A stretch of 64,000 bases of DNA, from assembly GCA_963691815.1 (NCBI GenBank), contig OY829663.1:5410023-5474022 (forward strand), given 5' to 3'. This DNA is from Echiichthys vipera. Lineage: Eukaryota > Chordata > Actinopteri > Perciformes > Trachinidae. Shown here one piece after another: positions 36,051 to 46,900 of this stretch. Position 1 is the first letter of the stretch. Every line of letters starts with the position of its first letter. The notes under the pieces were generated by a model. That model was not told the origin of the DNA. It saw nothing but the letters and a program-made list of their open reading frames with translations, and ran no database searches. Made by a program: the position numbers and the translations under genes.

Positions 36051-36248
36051 ATCACATTGGTGCCTCTGGGCTTCCGTACATTTGCACTGTGTTTGTTGTG
36101 TTTTTTTAAGTTTAGTAGAGTTTCTCGGTGTCAGATGCTCCAGCTCACCGACACAGGTCGCTCTGTGACATGACAGCTGACTCTTCCGCTCCCTGGAGTC
36201 ACATTTTGGTCCTTTCCTGCCCATGTTGCATCTCTCTCACCTGTCTGA

Positions 36249-36312
36249 GCCTCACACACAAACACACACACACACACACACACACAAACAAACAAACAAA
36301 CAAACAAACAAC
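36249..36312 (+). repeat. Compound CA and AAAC microsatellite
   Basis: A CA run of about 17 units is followed directly by an AAAC run of about seven units. Confidence 0.9.
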
Positions 36313-36716
36313 TATATCACATGTCCAGTCTGCTGCAGCTGCATGAGAGGACAAGGACACCATTGATATAGAGACTAAAACTTTCAGTATCTGTCTCTGC
36401 AGGTGAGGTGAGAAAGAGGATTTCACAGGTGTATTTAGCTCCTGACCCACTTAAGAGTCACGACGTCACACGGTGCTGAAACCATGGTTACATGTCACTT
36501 AACTTAACAGTGTCCTCGTGTCGTCGCCGTGGGGTTTCCCCGGGAGTCTCGTCAAAAAGTCATTTAACGCAGAATTAAATTATTAATTAAGTCTATTTGC
36601 GTCTTCATTCACTACGCAACTGAAGCGTCCGTGTCCCGGTACAACACCTGATACACGTGGGGTTAAATGCACCCGACACTGGTCCCGCTTAGATACAACA
36701 AAACACAAATACTTAC

Positions 36717-36960
36717 CGAACATTTTACCTTTCAAAGCCGAAACTCTGCAGCTTCTCCTCCTGTTTTCTGCTCAAACACCATTAAACAGACACCAGCAGG
36801 GGCTCCGCGACAGCAACAATGTCCCTTGTCTCCCTTTAGTTCGTCCCATGTCGCGTAAATGAACCAAACTCGGCTCCTCGGGTGAGTCCACCTGAGTCCA
36901 TGTTGTGCAAAATGAGCCAGCGCACCTGTCTGCGACGTCTCTGTGGCCGGGGCAGAGGCC
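36717..36960 (-). promoter_or_regulatory. Candidate pdzd7 5' noncoding exon and promoter
   Basis: A strong donor TTCG|GTAAGT lies at 36716 on the minus strand, upstream of the first coding exon (35379). The sequence behind it is moderately GC-rich and has no open frame leading into pdzd7. The transcription start is not visible. Confidence 0.4.
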
Positions 36961-37039
36961 ACGCCCCCCGGACGCGGTGATTGGCTGCGTTGGAGTTAAT
37001 TGAGAGTATTTGATTGGATGACTGATATGTCAGTCATTC

Positions 37040-37380
37040 TCAGAGTCAGCAGAGGTTACACACACACTGGTTATGAAGAGATAGCATCCATATCCGAGCC
37101 AGTTGAGGTGGTTCAGGATCATCTGGTAAGGATGCCCCCTGGGCGCCTCCCTAGGGAGGTGTTCCAGGCACGTCCAGCTGGGAGGAGGCCTCGGGGAAGA
37201 CCCAGGACCAGGTTGAGAGATTAGATCTCCACACTGGCCTGTGAACACCTCAGGATCCCCCAGTTAGAGCTGGTTAATGTGGCCCGGGAAAGGGAAGTTT
37301 GGGGTCCTCTGCTAAAGCTGCTGCCCCCGAGACCCGACCCCGGATAAGAGGCTGAAGATGAGATGATGTGATTATGTTAA
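37040..37380 (+). mobile_element. 5'-truncated LINE, reverse transcriptase C-terminus
   Basis: A frame at about 37080-37224 gives the C-terminal signature RMPPGRLPREVFQARPAGRR, then RPRGRPRTRLRD and a TAG where relatives continue. The 3' tail matches 13440-13590. It ends in GAAGATGAGATGATG, compatible with a GATG-type terminus. It lies between pdzd7 and selenou1. Confidence 0.75.
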
Positions 37381-38038
37381 CTCATGCTGTTCCAACAGAG
37401 TTAATTCAACTAAAAAAATATTAAATCTGTACCTGGATTTGCTGCTTTCTTAAATAATTTGAAATGATTTGAACTCTTAAATAAAAAAGTAATACCTTAT
37501 TGAGTCATTATGAAAAGTTGTTGCAAGATGCCCCTGTTTGAACCATCTGTTTTAGTTAGTTTTATTTATTTAATTGTCTGTTTTTGTACTCTTTGATTTA
37601 TTTATTAGTTATATCACCAGTGTGATGTTTATTGTATATATATATTGTACATTTAAATTGTTCAATAAGAAATATATTTATCAATGTTACATTTACAAGT
37701 GAGACCTCAGTACAAAGATTAAGAATAAGTTCATAAATCATATAAATATATGACATGAATAATGTAAAACTAATAGTAAAATAGCACAGATTAAAATATA
37801 CATTCAGCCTGACAAATAAATAAATGCTTTATCAAGAAACCTTGTGGGTATAAAAAGTAATAAAACTTCAAGCAATATAAAAATATGTAAATAAAATGAA
37901 TATAAATATATGTAAACAAAGTGACACATCGCAATGACGTCATCAATGCGTGTGACGTGTTACGGACAGTGCGAGTGCGCCTTTAAGCTTCTTCCAAAGA
38001 GGGAATAACAACAAAAAACTGAAGAGCGCAAAGACAAG
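37381..38038. other. Intergenic, AT-rich
   Basis: No gene or clear repeat is seen. The 37920-37980 stretch contains a fragment (CGCAATGACGTCATCAATGC) resembling the inside of the Harbinger-like elements, which suggests one more decayed copy. Confidence 0.4.
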
Positions 38039-38039
38039 T

Positions 38040-38045
38040 TTTATT
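38040..38045 (-). terminator. selenou1 polyadenylation signal AATAAA
   Basis: The canonical AATAAA on the minus strand lies 62 bases past the SECIS element and about 340 bases past the stop codon. The SECIS is therefore inside the 3' UTR. Confidence 0.75.
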
Positions 38046-38106
38046 GGTTAAAGGTTTCTTGGCTCCCAAGACGACACAACAGTACCAGAGAGTAAAACGG
38101 GAAACT

Positions 38107-38168
38107 GAGTGTTCTGTATCAGATCTGCTTCCTCTCTTGAGTTTAAAGTCAGACCATCATTAACACAC
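38107..38168 (-). promoter_or_regulatory. SECIS element, form 2
   Basis: RNA hairpin that recruits SBP2 and eEFSec to decode UGA as selenocysteine. Lower stem: GTGTT (38166-38162) pairs with AACAC (38113-38109). The quartet strand ATGA lies at 38160-38157, opposite TGAT (38121-38118). Helix II: GGTCTG pairs with CAGATC, then after one bulged A, CTTT pairs with GAAG plus a wobble. Twelve bases after the quartet comes the unpaired AAA. A short apical stem CTC/GAG with an AAGA loop follows, which makes it form 2. It lies 214 bases after the stop. Confidence 0.88.
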
Positions 38169-38381
38169 CCAGAGCCCCTTACTCACTCATATCCCACAAT
38201 GCATCCTGGTTTCGCCTGAGACCAGAACACCAGAAACTCACATCTACTGCGCACTTTTACAAAGATTCTTCTCTCAAATTTAACATCTTTTTTTTAATAA
38301 TTCATATAGCTGAGTGTCATTGTTGTGGTTCTGTACTTGTGTTTTTACAGAAACTAAGTTCCTTCTGGGGTCGTAAAACCA

Positions 38382-40808
38382 TTATTTCCTCTCTAAAGGC
38401 AGAAGCTCTTGCGATATTCTTCTGGCAGCTCGGATGACATCTTCAGTGTTCACTTTATCCCCAAACTCAATCTCTCTGTGCTCTAGAAGTATCCCCTGTT
38501 GGGAGGGAGATAAGAGGAAAAATACATTAAACAATTCCAAATGTGCTTGTTTTAAGTCTCTTTCACATGAAAACTTGACTGTAGGAGGTTTTACCTGCTC
38601 CCCTCGTCCAATGACAAAGACTCCACCGAGGACAAAGCCCTCTCCCAGAACGTTCCCCATGAAGCCGCTCCTAAAGGCCCGAATGCCGTTCAGCCAAACC
38701 CCGACGCGTAGGAACGCCAGGAGACCCATCTTCCTCTCACGGGGTCCGTAAAAACCCCTCTGAAATGCAAACAGACAAACCACAAGCCTTGACTCATTCA
38801 CGTGGACCTGTAAACAGCTTCATCACAGATGCCAAGGGCGCACTCACACTGTCCATCCATACCAAGTCCAAGCTCGTTTCACGGCTAAAGTCTAGTTGGT
38901 TTGACCAGTGTGAGTGCAACCGTACCGCGTCTAGGAGTGGTACGGTTGCCGTCCACGGCCCGTTTGGGAGAGGTGGGCTTTTGTAAAGCACGTTTGCATG
39001 TGTACGAGCACGAGCGCGCACAAGCACGAGGCTTACGGCTGTTCTGACGTCATTTCCTGTGCGCCTGTTGGGACATAAAAGAAGGAGGGACCATGCGGAC
39101 ATTTAAAACAATGGCGGTGAAAGGTTCACGTTGGTGTGATGCGGAGGTGGAGTGTTTACTGCAGATTTGGTCGATGAAAAGATTCAAAAACAGTCGACAA
39201 GGCGCACAAAAACTCAGAGGTCGATGGAAAGATCTGGAAACAAAGTGACGCATCGCGATGACGTCAATTAGTGCGTGTGACGTGTTACCGCGTGATGACG
39301 TATAGGCAGCTAGAAGCATTCGCTGAGGCCCAGGTAGAGTGAGTACAAACGGGCCTAGAGGGGGGGGACAAGGACCCTAAAGTCCGGGACGGACGCACAG
39401 TGTGAGTGCGCCCTTAATGACTTGTTATAAAAAAATAAAAAAACCTCAGTATCAGGGTGACCACATATTCCCATTCGTTAAAAAGAGGAAAAGTCCACCT
39501 TTTCATCCAAGAAGACCTCCCCCTTGAAGTACGGTCTGAAGCTCTGGACCTCGGTGCCGACGTCCTCCTTCACCACAGCGTACAGAGGGACCCCGAGCTC
39601 CTCCAGCTCGGGCTTCAGAGAGGACAGCTCTGCAGCCTCCTGCAGCCACAGACGACAGAACAACAAATAATGCCAGGGTCCGTACGCCTTTTTACAAGAT
39701 CAAAAGGTCCATTTTCAAGCTTTTCCAGCACCTTAAAGCTCTGGGAAATTACATATTACTACCAATACACACATTTAAAACTATTATTTAACTTGTTTTT
39801 AAAAAAATCAACATTAAAGGAGATGGTATTATGCTTTAAAAGACTAAAATTATGTTTTGTAATACCAGAAGGATACTAAAGGAGCTATTTGTTTTGTGAA
39901 AGAAATGTGGATAAATTTACAATTTGAATCCATAAACTAAACTTGGGAACAGTTTTAAAAATATAGACTAAAATATTCTTCAAATTCAAATACGGTGACA
40001 GTATCAAACTGAACACAGCCCAAATTCAGAAACTTTTTAAACGAGTCGGCAGGACTTCTGCAACGTCATGAAATCACAACTTTAGGTAAAAAAGTGACGC
40101 TTCAGTTATTCCCCTGCTGCAGCGACACAGAGAGCGACGATGACAAACACCTGGAAACACCGACCAATCAGAGCGGACTGGGCTTTTTCAGGAGGGGGGG
40201 GGGGTGTTAAAGAGACGCAGCATTTCAGACGTACAGTGAATACAGGTATATTCACACAGACAGTCAAAATAAAAGTTTCGTGAATATTACAGCGTGAAAA
40301 CAGGTTCTCGTTGTAACCCAAAATACAAGTATGAACCTGAAAATGAGCATCATAAGGGATCATTAGATAAATAAAGGGGTTAAAATCCCTATTCATGAAG
40401 CCAATAACTTTATTTCTTAAACAGCAGACATTCTGACCTCTCTGCACAAAAATCATCCAGGTCTCCGCACGGCCATGACGACAGCTCCTGACCTCTGCCA
40501 CAGAGACTTGGCTTTCAGGATCCTGGTTTCTGAGGAGAAATGAGGAAGAGTTGAGCAACTGAGTAAAATCCTTTCAGCTTAACAAAAACATCCTTCACAC
40601 ACACACACACACACACACACGCCTACCTTTGTGAGGACACTCATTGACATAACGCAATCCCTAGACCCTTACCCTGATGACTAAATACCTAGACCTGAGA
40701 TAGAGAGAGATATAGATAGAGCGAGAGAGAGAGCTACAGAGAGAGAGAAACAGAGACACAGAGAGAGAGAGACAGAGACACAGAGAGAGAGAGATACAGA
40801 GAGAGATA

Positions 40809-40848
<40 letters not shown>

Positions 40849-41220
40849 TCTGAACCCCCAAACAGACCTGAACCTTAAAACCAAGTCTTTACCCCCAAAC
40901 AGGTCTTTGAAAAAAGTGAGGACCAGACAAAATGTCCTCACTTTGTTGGGAAAATGATCATTGGTCCTCACAATGACAGCTGTAGAAGTACACACACACA
41001 CACACTTTTGACTGTATGAAATAACCCTCATGTGACTTCTCTGGTGGATCAAAAGGGCTCGTGACTCACCCCCCCTCAGAGACTTGAGCTCAGTCTCCTC
41101 CAGGTGTCTGAGGGTCGCTTTCAGCGGTGGGGTCAGAAACTGGTCCGTGAAGAAGTTCATGACACCGGTGATGAGAGCGCAGACTGCGGCCGCGGCCTGA
41201 CACACGAGGCCCATCGCCAT
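38382..41220 (-). CDS. selenou1: Selenoprotein U1 (peroxiredoxin-like 2A family), TGA recoded as Sec
   Basis: Thioredoxin-fold, peroxiredoxin-like redox protein (PRXL2A/FAM213A/SelU family). Five coding exons: 41220-41070, 40529-40438, 39639-39499, 38759-38595, 38495-38382. They total 663 bases, 220 residues with Sec at 76. The N-terminus (residues 3-22) is hydrophobic, as in the family. The redox motif reads VMAVRRPG-TGA-FLCRE; human PRXL2A has Cys at the TGA position. The rest matches closely: VPLYAVVKED, FKGEVFLDEK, GEGFVLGGVFVIG and GILLEHREIEFGDKVN. The TGA is at 40455-40453, in an exon whose frame and splice sites are intact on both sides. The SECIS at 38107-38168 supports recoding over a null allele. 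Fish SelU with Sec is established; which teleost copy this is remains unresolved. Confidence 0.94.
38836..39413 (+). mobile_element. Harbinger-like MITE, copy 1, with a SANT/MADF-like mini-ORF
   Basis: Terminal inverted repeats are GGGCGCACTCACACTG and CAGTGTGAGTGCGCCC. A 45-codon frame at 39111-39248 (MAVKGSRWCDAEVECLLQIW...) resembles the Myb/SANT-like DNA-binding region found in PIF/Harbinger elements. No transposase is present. It lies in selenou1 intron 3. Confidence 0.65.
39674..39900 (+). repeat. Truncated copy of the CAGGGTTCG element
   Basis: It begins CAGGGTCCGTAC and follows 22376-22739 through TTTTCAAGCTTT(T/C)CAGCACCTTA and AATTACATATT. The right terminal repeat is missing. It is in selenou1 intron 2. 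Confidence 0.55.
40590..41010. repeat. CA-flanked fish repeat with embedded GA tract
   Basis: It starts with a CA run and a GTGAGGACACTCATTGACAT block. It ends with GTCCTCACTTTGTTG, CCTCACAATGACAGC and a second CA run. A GAGA tract (40690-40842) is expanded inside. The long Ser/Leu open frame on the minus strand is the translation of this tract. It lies in selenou1 intron 1. Confidence 0.65.
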
Positions 41221-41500
41221 GTCTCCTCTTCTTCCTCTTCTTCCTCTTCTTCTCCTCTTCTCTTCCTCTCTTCCTCCTTCAGTGCATCCTGACTCCAGCA
41301 GCTCCTGGGGCTGCACCGCGGACACACGCGCGCCTCAATCCCAGCCTTGTTCTGGATCTGACGACGTGATTGAACGCAGCTGTGATTAATGAGTGACGCT
41401 GAAAAAAGAATTACAAAACAGTGATTGTGCTCCGGCCGGCCCTCCTCCTCCTCTTCCTCCTCCTCCTGCTGCTGCTGCAGACCAAAGGGCACCGGAGGAA
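41221..41500 (-). promoter_or_regulatory. Candidate selenou1 5' UTR and promoter
   Basis: CpG-containing sequence (GCACCGCGGACACACGCGCG) directly upstream of the ATG at 41220, then a CCT-repeat microsatellite near 41445-41470. No splice acceptor interrupts the path to the ATG, so the first coding exon is probably also the first exon. Confidence 0.35.
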
Positions 41501-41639
41501 ATGTGCAGCGTCATTCCGCCAAAGGGTCAAGGATCTGCACCAATATCGCAGCTTCAAAGTGCGTCAGGTTAAAGTGGAGCCTTTAAAAAGTGCCTTTAAA
41601 AAGAGTGAATCTGTAAAATCATAGGAAATAAATGTGTAA

Positions 41640-42360
41640 CTATAAAGAGGAAGAAATAAAATAACTAATCAATAATGAATGTGGTAAGGTAAAGACAGAA
41701 ATAAAAGAATAAATATGAAAATAATAAATGTGTAAATGTAAAGATGAATATATAAGTGAATCATGTAAAAGAAATAATATTACATTTAAATAGAAAGAAA
41801 TTCAGTGTGTGAATTATAAACGTGGAAATGTAAATAGAAACAAATAAAAGAATAAATGAGTGAATAATAGGAAATTTAAATAGAAATAAATGAAATAATA
41901 AATTAATTATAAATGTGGAAATTTTAATCAAAATTAATAAAAGAATAAATTTGTAAATAATGTATATGTGTGTATATTTAAATATGAATAAATACATAAA
42001 TAAGTAAATCATGTAGACATTAAAAGAGAGATAGATTAAATAAGTAAATTTTAATGTGGAACTTTTAATAGATATAAATAAAATAATAAATGAGTAAATG
42101 ATAAGAAATTTAAATATAAATAAATAAATGAATGATTGAGCAAATTACGTAGAAATTTAAAGAGGAATCAATAAATGAATAAAATGTGGAAATTTAAAGA
42201 TAAATAAAATATAAAAGAGTATTTATATGCATTTTAATTTATTGTCACATTATTTGTTCTTTATTTCTGTGAATGGAAAAAGCAAAAGCAAAAAAAAAAA
42301 ATATATAAATAAATAAAAAATAAAAAAATATATAAATAAATAAACAGACATAAATGTGAT
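41640..42360. repeat. AT-rich low-complexity DNA
   Basis: About 700 bases of degenerate AAATAAATRAAT words, without a strict tandem period. It fills most of the gap between selenou1 and the DYDC gene and has no coding signal. Confidence 0.8.
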
Positions 42361-42580
42361 TATACATGTAAATGCTAATAATTCTTTTATATTTTTCTAT
42401 TGGATTTATTTTATTTTTCAACTTTTCTTTTCTTCTTTTAAGCAGTTCCTCTGACTGCTTTACTCTTTTTAAACTTTCCTCCTCTCCTGCTCAGTTTAAT
42501 CAGCCAGACACGCGTCACACTGTAGGCGAACAAACACTGAAATAAAGAGAATAAATAAATGCAAACACAGGTGATAAATG

Positions 42581-42586
42581 TTTATT
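42581..42586 (-). terminator. Polyadenylation signal of the DYDC gene
   Basis: AATAAA on the minus strand, 56 bases after the TGA that ends exon 8. It supports 42642-42704 being part of the transcript. Confidence 0.6.
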
Positions 42587-42641
42587 TGTTGCATGTTTGA
42601 TATTTGCACACGCTGCATGTGAGCTGGAGCTATAAAGTGAT

Positions 42642-42704
42642 TCAAACGTATGTGAAAGATGGAGCGTCAGACACTTTGACTCCATCTGTTTCTTCTTCTT
42701 CCTC
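42642..42704 (-). other. DYDC gene exon 8, intact frame downstream of a TAG
   Basis: A strong acceptor (TGTTTCTTTTCAG) precedes GAG GAA GAA, and the phase-0 frame runs 20 codons (EEEEETDGVKVSDAP...TYV) to TGA. The upstream exon 7 has TAG two codons before its donor. As the sequence stands, this exon would be 3' UTR. The preserved frame suggests it was, or is by another route, translated. Confidence 0.6.
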
Positions 42705-42921
42705 CTGAAAAGAAACACACGCTGTTACCAAACATTCGCCACTGAGGCTATAAAAAAAATACAACTTTCTGAAGTGTAATAAATCAGATTGGTCATTAAC
42801 ACCTTGTCCGATCGTCCTACAGGCTTTACCTTCTCTTTCTTTCTTTAAATTTACAATTCACACGTTATAAACACCCAAAAATGAACATACATGTAGGAGG
42901 TGACGTAACATCGAACTTTAA

Positions 42922-43517
42922 CGGCGCACTCACACTGTCCTTCCGCACCGTGCCCCGGGCTTTAGGGTCCTTGTCCCCCCCTCCAGGCCCGTGTACTCAC
43001 ACTACCTGGGCCTCGGAGAATGCTTCTTGCTGCCTATATGTCATCACGCCGTAACACGTCACACCCATTGATTGACGTCATCGCGATGCGTCGCTTTGTT
43101 TCCAAATCTTTCCGTAGACTTCAGAGTTTTTGTGCGTCTTGTCGACTGTTTTTGAATCTTTTCATCGACCAAATCTGTAGTAAACACTCCACCTCCGCAT
43201 CACACCAACGTGAACCTTTCACCGCCATTGTTTTAAATGTCCGCGCATGGTCCCTCCTTCTTTTCTCTATGTCCCAACAGGCGCACAGGAAATGACCTCA
43301 GAACCGCCGTAGGCCTCGTGCTCGTACACGTGCGCACGCCCATGCTCGTACATGTGCAAACGCGCTCTACAAAAGCCCACCTCTCCCAAACGGGCCGTGG
43401 ACGGTCAACTGGCTGCAGTTATGCGCGGAGCGGTTGCACTCACACTGGTCAAACGCACTAGGCTTTATCCGAAAAACCGGTTTTGGCCCGGTGCGGAAGG
43501 ACAGGGTGAGTGCGCCC
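42922..43517 (-). mobile_element. Harbinger-like MITE, copy 2
   Basis: Inverted relative to copy 1, with the same ends (GCGCACTCACACTGTCC and CAGGGTGAGTGCGCCC). The SANT-like mini-ORF starts at the ATG ending at 43228 on the minus strand, but its stop codon is altered by a substitution. It lies between DYDC exons 7 and 8. Confidence 0.65.
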
Positions 43518-43904
43518 TGACTGTTTTCCAAACTTCTACACAAAGTTCTGTCCCTCTGTCTCCCAACAGAGACTGTCCTCCGGTTCGAATTGCGGTCATA
43601 TTTGACGTTTATTTAAGTAAAAAGGGGTCCTTCTTTTGGAGTTCTGTTTTTTTTATTACCCTAGGAGGGTTTGAGGTTGTAAACCAAACCTTAACTCCTA
43701 TGGAAACAAGTATACAAATGTCTTATCTACGGCTCCCTCCTGTGACGCTGAGCAGACAACCAGACGCAAACACTCCTTAAACAGCACTTCCTCATGAGGT
43801 CCTACACACAGTTCATATCCCAGAGAGAGACAAACGTGTGAAACTAGTGCAAAGTCAGTAAAAAAGTGCGGTTTTATAAAGTGCTGTGTTACGTTTACCT
43901 TCTC

Positions 43905-46900
43905 CTAGACGTCCTCCGTGTCTGGAGCGGTGTTTTCAGGCTCCTCTAGTGGCGCCTCGCTCGTCTCCTCGCCGTCAGCTGGAGCTGAGGTGTCATCCGC
44001 CTCCGCCTCCACCTCCGCCTCCACCTCCGCCTCCTGAGAGTATGTGTTCACAACAGCAGCTCGTTAAACGTTAAACTAATGTGTCTTTGCATTTTCATCT
44101 GGCGAATAAAGTCATATGAAAGGAAATGAACCAAAAACTATTTAAAAGTATAATTGATGTGACATTTATATTTGCCGCTTTATGTTTTTACCTTTGTATT
44201 AATTCACTTACTCCGCTAATTAACTCTTCCTTTTATTAATACAGAAATAAATTAATAAATAAAAAATATAAATGAAAAAATAAGACATTTAAATGTATTT
44301 GATTTGATAAATGTAGTAAAAAAATAAATCAATAAAAGTTAAAATAAATAAATAAATAGGAAAGTAAATAAGGGAAAAAATAAAAGCTAAATAAATAAAC
44401 AATACAGTAAAAAAATAAATATAATAATTTTATTTCGCAACTTATCAAATATGACCGCCAACATTAATTTGTAATATTATTTTGGTAATTTTAAAGATAT
44501 TCAGTTGTGATTTTGGCAGCTTTGCGTCCTCCGTAGCCTCCCTATGAATTTGTTATTTCTGATTTTCGTGAGAATAAAACAGATATTCTGCAAAAATCAG
44601 CCACCTTCTCCTGACGAGGTGCAGATCCAGGTCTCTGTGTCCCGTGTTCGGTTCCTTCAGGGGAAAATGTCTCCTCTGGGTTCAGACCTTCACTCTCTGG
44701 GGCCGACGCCGACTTACCGGCTTCATCTTCCGCCTGCTGGTGAAATGATGCGGGGAGTTAGTAGATCTGCCTTTCCTCACCCTGACTCCTGTCTGTGTTT
44801 CCTTCACCTCTTTAATCTGAATCTTCTTACTCTTCTGTTTCCTGTCACCATCTGGCCCTTTAACTATCTTCAGCTCGCTTTGCCTCAAATCTTCTTCCTC
44901 ACTCTGCTCATCTGTCCTTTATCTGTCCTTGCTCTTCATCCTGCATCCTCAAACAACCTAAATCCTCTCGCTCGTGACATGTATTTCATCACCTTCTCTG
45001 TGTCTCGAGGGGAACGTGTGCTTTGTTTGTCGTGTAGCTCCTCTGTTTCGTCTGTTTTTAAGTCGTCATCATCTCGCCTGGGAGTCGAGCGTAAAGGTTC
45101 GGCCTGCTCAGATTCAGCTGCGTCGGCTTCGTCGCCCGCCTGCAGCGCAGTCGTGAGACAGAATAATTTAACTTGAACCATTTCAGCAGCACAGTGAAAC
45201 ATCAGCACGTGTTTTGCCATCTGTTCTCACAGTGTTAGACAATAGAGGCGTAGTTCAACGGGGTTGCATGAGGTACTTATCCATAATCAGTGCACTTCCC
45301 ACAGTAGATGAAGAGCACGCCTCCAGTTTGTACTGCTGCAGAGTGGGACAGCAGCACATCATATATCTAAAAGAATAAATATGAGTTCAAGTGTACGCTA
45401 TACTTTAGAGTATTTTCAAAGCTTTACCTCACTGTTCAGCTCTGTTTACGTTTACACAGAAGGAACAGAAACCGTTTAATATGCTCTCGTCAAAGCCACC
45501 AGACTCCACCGACACAGAACATGGGAGTGGCGGGGCTACTGCTGCCTTCATCTGTTAGTTTGTTTGTGTTCTTGCGTAAATGCTGCGAAGTAAATGTATT
45601 GGTTTTCTTTATGGAGTCTGGTGATTTTGACGAGAGCGTAGAATGGCTTTAGTAAACTCAAACAGAACTATTTGGAGGTAAGGTCAAGCGGTGAAAATAT
45701 TCTAAATATATTGTTCACTTAAAGCTGCCATCCCCGCCCACAGCAGTACATTTCTTAGCTTCCATGTCGGTCCTCACGCCAGCTTCTCCAAACTGGGGGC
45801 GTGCCGACCATCATACTGTAGGGAACACTACCTCATACAACCCCGCTTCAAAAAATCTGAACTATCCCGTTAACCTGGCTACTTTCTATTCAGTTTTTTT
45901 ACTTTGTTCTTCATCATGGTACTGAAATAGATACAGGTGTAATTCGGCCATATCACCTTCTCCTCGTCTTGGTCCACTTCTTTCTCTTCTGCTTGATTGT
46001 CAATTGGTGCCAACTCTGTTTTCTCTTCAGCTTGATCACTGCTCGGCTCCACTTCATCTTTCTCAGCGGGCTTCTCTGCAGAATCCTCTTTGACCTCAGT
46101 GCCGAGGGCCTCAGAGAGAGAAGAGCTACTGGCCTCCAGAGGTTTTCTCTCAGGGGACTCTGGACCGGTTACATCTGTAACCGTCACCTGGCAGAAACAC
46201 CATCTCTTTAAAGCGTTTGATGGCGATTTCCCCACCACACAAAGCATGTCATGCATCACAGTACTCTGCTCCGCCACCGAAATTAAAAACACTCATTGAT
46301 CAAAATCAAACCAAAGAAGTGATTGCAAAAAATCAGGGACGCACCACCACCAGAGGCACACACATTTGAGACTTTTTTTTACCACTTCCGGCAGAGTGTC
46401 AGTCTCCTGAGCTTCAGGTTGGTGTTTGTCTGTGTCCCGCTGGTTTTCTGGCTCAGGGGTGTTTGGTTTCTCTCCTGTTGTGGCCGCCGCGGGTGCCTCA
46501 TCCTTCTCAGAGATCTGTTGATGTGGTTATGTTGGTGTGCTCTTGAAGGAGTTTGCTCAAAATGTGTTGGATCACACGTAAGTAAAGTGCATTAAAGCGA
46601 TGACTGAACCTTCCTCTCTTGGTCGGATCTTCCTGCTACGTAGCTCTTGCTCTTTGCTTAAAATTGACTTCTTAAAACACTGAAAGTAAGGGACCATTCA
46701 TGCGCCTTCTACAGGCTAATCGTGACAAAACGGTTAAACAAAACAAAAGTGACTTCCGGCAGTGCAAGAAAACTGTGTAAGAATGATGTTTTAGATGAAC
46801 AAAGGTGAATGGCGGTTCAGTTACATTACTGTTTTGTAAGCAGAGTTGAGGTTAAAGCAGGGATTGGGTCACACAACATACTTTTTTAGACTCTTCCTCC

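Noticed and set aside
38836..39413. Mini-ORF at 39111-39248 as a host gene
   Set aside because: It lies between terminal inverted repeats and recurs in a second copy with a changed stop, so it belongs to the transposon.
40453..40455. TGA in selenou1 as evidence of a pseudogene
   Set aside because: Position matches the known Sec site, all other exons are intact, and a SECIS is present downstream.
40681..41325. 214-codon minus-strand frame rich in Ser and Leu
   Set aside because: It joins the real selenou1 first exon to the translation of a GA microsatellite in the intron.
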